From NCBI GenBank assembly GCA_045802605.1, contig JBJMQS010000074.1:62001-126000 (forward strand): DNA of 64,000 nucleotides, in the 5' to 3' direction. Position numbers and translations under genes: made by a program. Shown here piece by piece: positions 61,727 through 64,000 of the stretch. The number at the start of each line of letters is the position of its first letter. The first letter of the stretch is position 1. The DNA comes from JBJMQS01 sp045802605 (lineage in GTDB: Bacteria; Planctomycetota; Planctomycetia; Gemmatales; Gemmataceae). Under the pieces are notes generated by a model. It searched no databases and had not been told where the DNA came from. It saw nothing but the letters and a program-made list of their open reading frames with translations.

Positions 61727-64000
61727 TCATCGCCGGCCCGATGGAGGCGCGGCATTGCCGTTCGGTCGGCCACCCGAACTGCTGCCACCGCTGGTCCCCG
61801 ATCCGCTGCCTTGATTCGGCGGCGGCATCATGCCGGGCGGGGGTGGTGGGGGCTGCATTGGGCCGGATGGTGTTCCACCGCTCTGCCCGCTGCCCGAGCT
61901 TGGCGGTGCAGGAGGAGGGGGAAGTGGCTGCATCGGCCCGGTCTGCGTTCCCGATCCTGATTGCCCCGAACCGCTCGATCCTCCATTGGTAGTTGGCGGA
62001 GGAGGAGGTTGAGTCGGCCCCCTTTGCGATCCGCTGCCGGTTGATTGGCCGCCCGTCGGTGGAGGGGGCGGTGGGGGTGCAGGCGGCAGCGGTCCGGACT
62101 GCGTGCCGCCACCCGAGGATTGGCCCGAGCCGCTTGAGCCTGAGCCCGATGGCGGAGGCGGAGGAGGTGGCGGCGGAGGCATTGGCGGCAACTGATTTTG
62201 CGAACCGCTATTCGAATTTCCTGACGGTTGCCCAGACCCCGTTGGCGGCGGAGGTGGCGGAGGCGGTTGACTCGGCCCGCTCTGCGACCCGCCGGAATGC
62301 TGGCCCGGACCAGGCGGTGGCGGGGGTGGTGGCGGTTGCATCGGCCCCGATTGTGTGCCGCCCGTTTGTCCCGAACCAGTACCCGACATCGGCGGCGGGC
62401 AGGCGGGTTGACCAGGTCCCGACTGGGTTGGCGGCTGTTGCGTAGGCGGCGGCGGCGCATTGACCGGCAACGTGCCCAGATCAACGCGATCGAAGTGATC
62501 GCCGCCACGGGTCAGAGAAATCACATTCGCCGGCAGGCTGGTATCCAACCACCCGAGCAGCGTTTGTTGCCGGACTTTGAACTGGCCCACGCCCAAGCCA
62601 TTGAGCGTGTTGAAGTGGAAGTCACCCTTCGGACCAGTGACCGTGGTGGCGACGACTTCGTTGGTGTTCGCGTCGAGGAGTTGCACGGTCCGCCCGACGA
62701 CACCACCTTCACTCAATTGACGATGCCCATCGTGGTTGCCATCGACGAACACGCTGCCATCGATCGACACCCGGAATGTGAACGCATCCGGCTGAATGTT
62801 CGTGATTTCGGTGTTGCGGCGGATGATGTCCGAGAGCTTCGTGTTGCGAAGTTCATCGAGGTCTTTGCCGCTGAATACCTGCTCATACCAGAATCGATCG
62901 CCGTCGCGCAGACGTTGGAACTGATCCGACAACACGCGGCGAATCATTGGACCGGTGTTGCCACCGCCGACGTGATCCTCTGCCAGTGCGCCGACCCAGG
63001 CATCGATGTTGTCCACATTGCCGTAGAGCGATTGCAGCTTCTGTTGGAGATCAGTGTTCGAGGTGATTTGCGCAAAGCTCGTCACCTTGGGCAGGCCGTA
63101 CGCCGCCCGCATCGAGTTGTAATCCGCGAGGCCATGGTCCCGGCCACGCTGGATGTTCAAGCTCACGAGATCCAGGCCGCCGGAGCCCGGAGGCCCGAAG
63201 AGGAAGTTGCGCAGACTGTTGACGACTTTGGTGTCGATTTCGGACGACGGATCGGACGACAGATACTTCAGCACCGAATCGATCCCGTTCTGCGAAACGA
63301 TGCTCGGGTTGAAGAACGCCTCCGCGAGGGTCACTTCGTCGGCGACCGGCAAGCCGCTGTTGCCGAGGAATTCGATATCGTCGCCGAGCATACTGTGACC
63401 GAGCCGGAATGCTGCGGTTGAAAACTCGGTCGCGATGCCCGGGTTCACATTGGACTTGTAGCCGCTGTAGGGCTTCAGTGCATCTCTGCCGAGCATCGTC
63501 GGCAGCCACTCGTTGTAGGTGATGACCTGCAACTCCGCGATCACCCGCTGCCGGGTCATTTGATAAACCTGCTCATCGCTGAAGCTCGGATTCGCCTGGC
63601 TGATGCGGTCGGCGATGTGGTTGTGCTCGCGGATAAACAGCGTGTGCAGCGACGTCAGTTCCGGGTTCTCGTTGGCCCGGATGTCGCCGGCCATAAACAT
63701 GCCCGTGGCGGGATCGATCGGCGGCAAATCGCCGGCCGAGGTCTTCATCCGGCCACCCGTGTGAGCACGGAGGCTGTCCGCCGTGGCGCTGTCGGAGCCG
63801 TAGATTTGCGAACCATCGATCCAGGCCGAAACGTTGTTGATCTCCTGGCGTGGATTGCTCGCACTGGTGCCGGTGCCTGCCGCCGCGAGCGAGCGGGTCA
63901 TCGGAATGACTTGGGTGCCGGTGCTGTTGGGATCGAAGTACGGATCACCGGTGGGGACCGGGATGTTGAACGGCACTGAGCCAGTCGGCGTGAGATCGAG
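61727..64000 (-). CDS. Haem peroxidase family protein with SdrD_B-like domain and Pro-rich tail, 5' end outside window
   Basis: The frame is open to the window edge, so the N-terminus is missing. Animal-type (peroxidasin-like) haem peroxidase features: WIDGSQIYGSD, SLHTLFIREHNHIADRI, and FRLGHSML with the proximal His; the distal His region would lie beyond the edge. The domain ends near nucleotide 62840. Next is a SdrD_B-like beta domain (VFVDGNHDGHRQLSEGGVVG, GPKGDFHFNTLNGLG). The last 230 residues are repeats of PPPPPPPP and SGSGQSGG-type blocks (Pro, Gly, Ser, Gln, Thr only), ending SGRR. Probably an exported oxidative enzyme with a flexible wall-spanning tail. Confidence 0.88.
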   Translation of the reverse strand, partial: LDLTPTGSVPFNIPVPTGDPYFDPNSTGTQVIPMTRSLAAAGTGTSASNPRQEINNVSAWIDGSQIYGSDSATADSLRAHTGGRMKTSAGDLPPIDPATGMFMAGDIRANENPELTSLHTLFIREHNHIADRISQANPSFSDEQVYQMTRQRVIAELQVITYNEWLPTMLGRDALKPYSGYKSNVNPGIATEFSTAAFRLGHSMLGDDIEFLGNSGLPVADEVTLAEAFFNPSIVSQNGIDSVLKYLSSDPSSEIDTKVVNSLRNFLFGPPGSGGLDLVSLNIQRGRDHGLADYNSMRAAYGLPKVTSFAQITSNTDLQQKLQSLYGNVDNIDAWVGALAEDHVGGGNTGPMIRRVLSDQFQRLRDGDRFWYEQVFSGKDLDELRNTKLSDIIRRNTEITNIQPDAFTFRVSIDGSVFVDGNHDGHRQLSEGGVVGRTVQLLDANTNEVVATTVTGPKGDFHFNTLNGLGVGQFKVRQQTLLGWLDTSLPANVISLTRGGDHFDRVDLGTLPVNAPPPPTQQPPTQSGPGQPACPPPMSGTGSGQTGGTQSGPMQPPPPPPPPGPGQHSGGSQSGPSQPPPPPPPPTGSGQPSGNSNSGSQNQLPPMPPPPPPPPPPSGSGSSGSGQSSGGGTQSGPLPPAPPPPPPPTGGQSTGSGSQRGPTQPPPPPTTNGGSSGSGQSGSGTQTGPMQPLPPPPAPPSSGSGQSGGTPSGPMQPPPPPPGMMPPPNQGSGSGTSGGSSSGGRPNGNAAPPSGRR

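Noticed and set aside
62228..63421. 397-codon plus-strand frame opposite the peroxidase gene
   Set aside because: Antisense shadow of a recognised gene with typical Arg/Ala-rich composition.

Overview
The window is bacterial, GC-rich and gene-dense, and almost certainly comes from a member of the Planctomycetota. Several independent signs agree: N-terminal tags of the LEDRxTP/LENRxxLS kind on surface proteins, planctomycete-type ECF sigma factors next to membrane Ser/Thr kinases, a TIGR02996-type leucine-rich protein, a dockerin/CARDB surface protein, a HAF-repeat protein with a PEP-CTERM tail, and FG-GAP-like propellers. I cannot fix the order or genus (Gemmatales, Isosphaerales and Pirellulales are all plausible). 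No rRNA, tRNA, CRISPR array, phage or insertion sequence was recognised.

Layout. 1-7 kb: a DUF72 protein (cut by the window edge), a single-domain response regulator, an L,D-transpeptidase-like protein, an ECF sigma factor with a membrane Ser/Thr kinase, a frameshifted NPDV-repeat surface protein and a Crp/Fnr regulator. 7-11 kb: a 41-residue basic protein, then a GT-C glycosyltransferase translationally coupled to a TPR-sulfotransferase. 11.3-20.5 kb: three tandem paralogous surface proteins, each with an LEDR tag, a shared N-terminal domain, shuffled Ig-like modules and a six-unit FG-GAP-like propeller, and each followed by a terminator hairpin. 20.6-28.4 kb: NhaA, a 25-residue Lys-rich protein, a 1582-residue CheB/CheR/PAS/histidine kinase/receiver hybrid, a DUF2760 protein and a secreted OstA-like protein.

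28.5-38 kb, minus strand: a large bifunctional-looking glycosyltransferase, a dicarboxylate/cation symporter, an LRR protein and a dockerin surface protein. 38-51 kb, minus strand: TPR protein plus yebC, an amber-interrupted HAF/PEP-CTERM gene, the core set nusA-infB-rbfA with an endonuclease III-like gene and an ABC ATPase, then a BY-kinase-like ATPase and an ExeA-like ATPase of the sort found in exopolysaccharide/exosortase loci. 51-55 kb: a complete metal-ion ABC transporter whose last permease is fused to a winged-helix-like domain. 55-64 kb: small membrane proteins, a WD40 protein, a coupled sigma/kinase/DUF502 trio, an OmpR-type two-component system and a haem peroxidase with a Pro/Gly/Ser-rich tail, cut by the window edge.

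The most unusual theme is the number of unrelated palindromic intergenic repeats (at least six sequence families at nine places from 31.8 kb onward). They sit directly on gene ends, inside operons or next to Shine-Dalgarno sites. One pair of convergent genes takes its last codons and stops from the two arms of one palindrome, another palindrome followed by a T-run lies inside the metal-transporter operon, and the open frame of the PEP-CTERM tail ends inside a REP-like element. The surface proteins and the two probable gene lesions (an amber stop and a one-base frameshift) are the other main points of interest.
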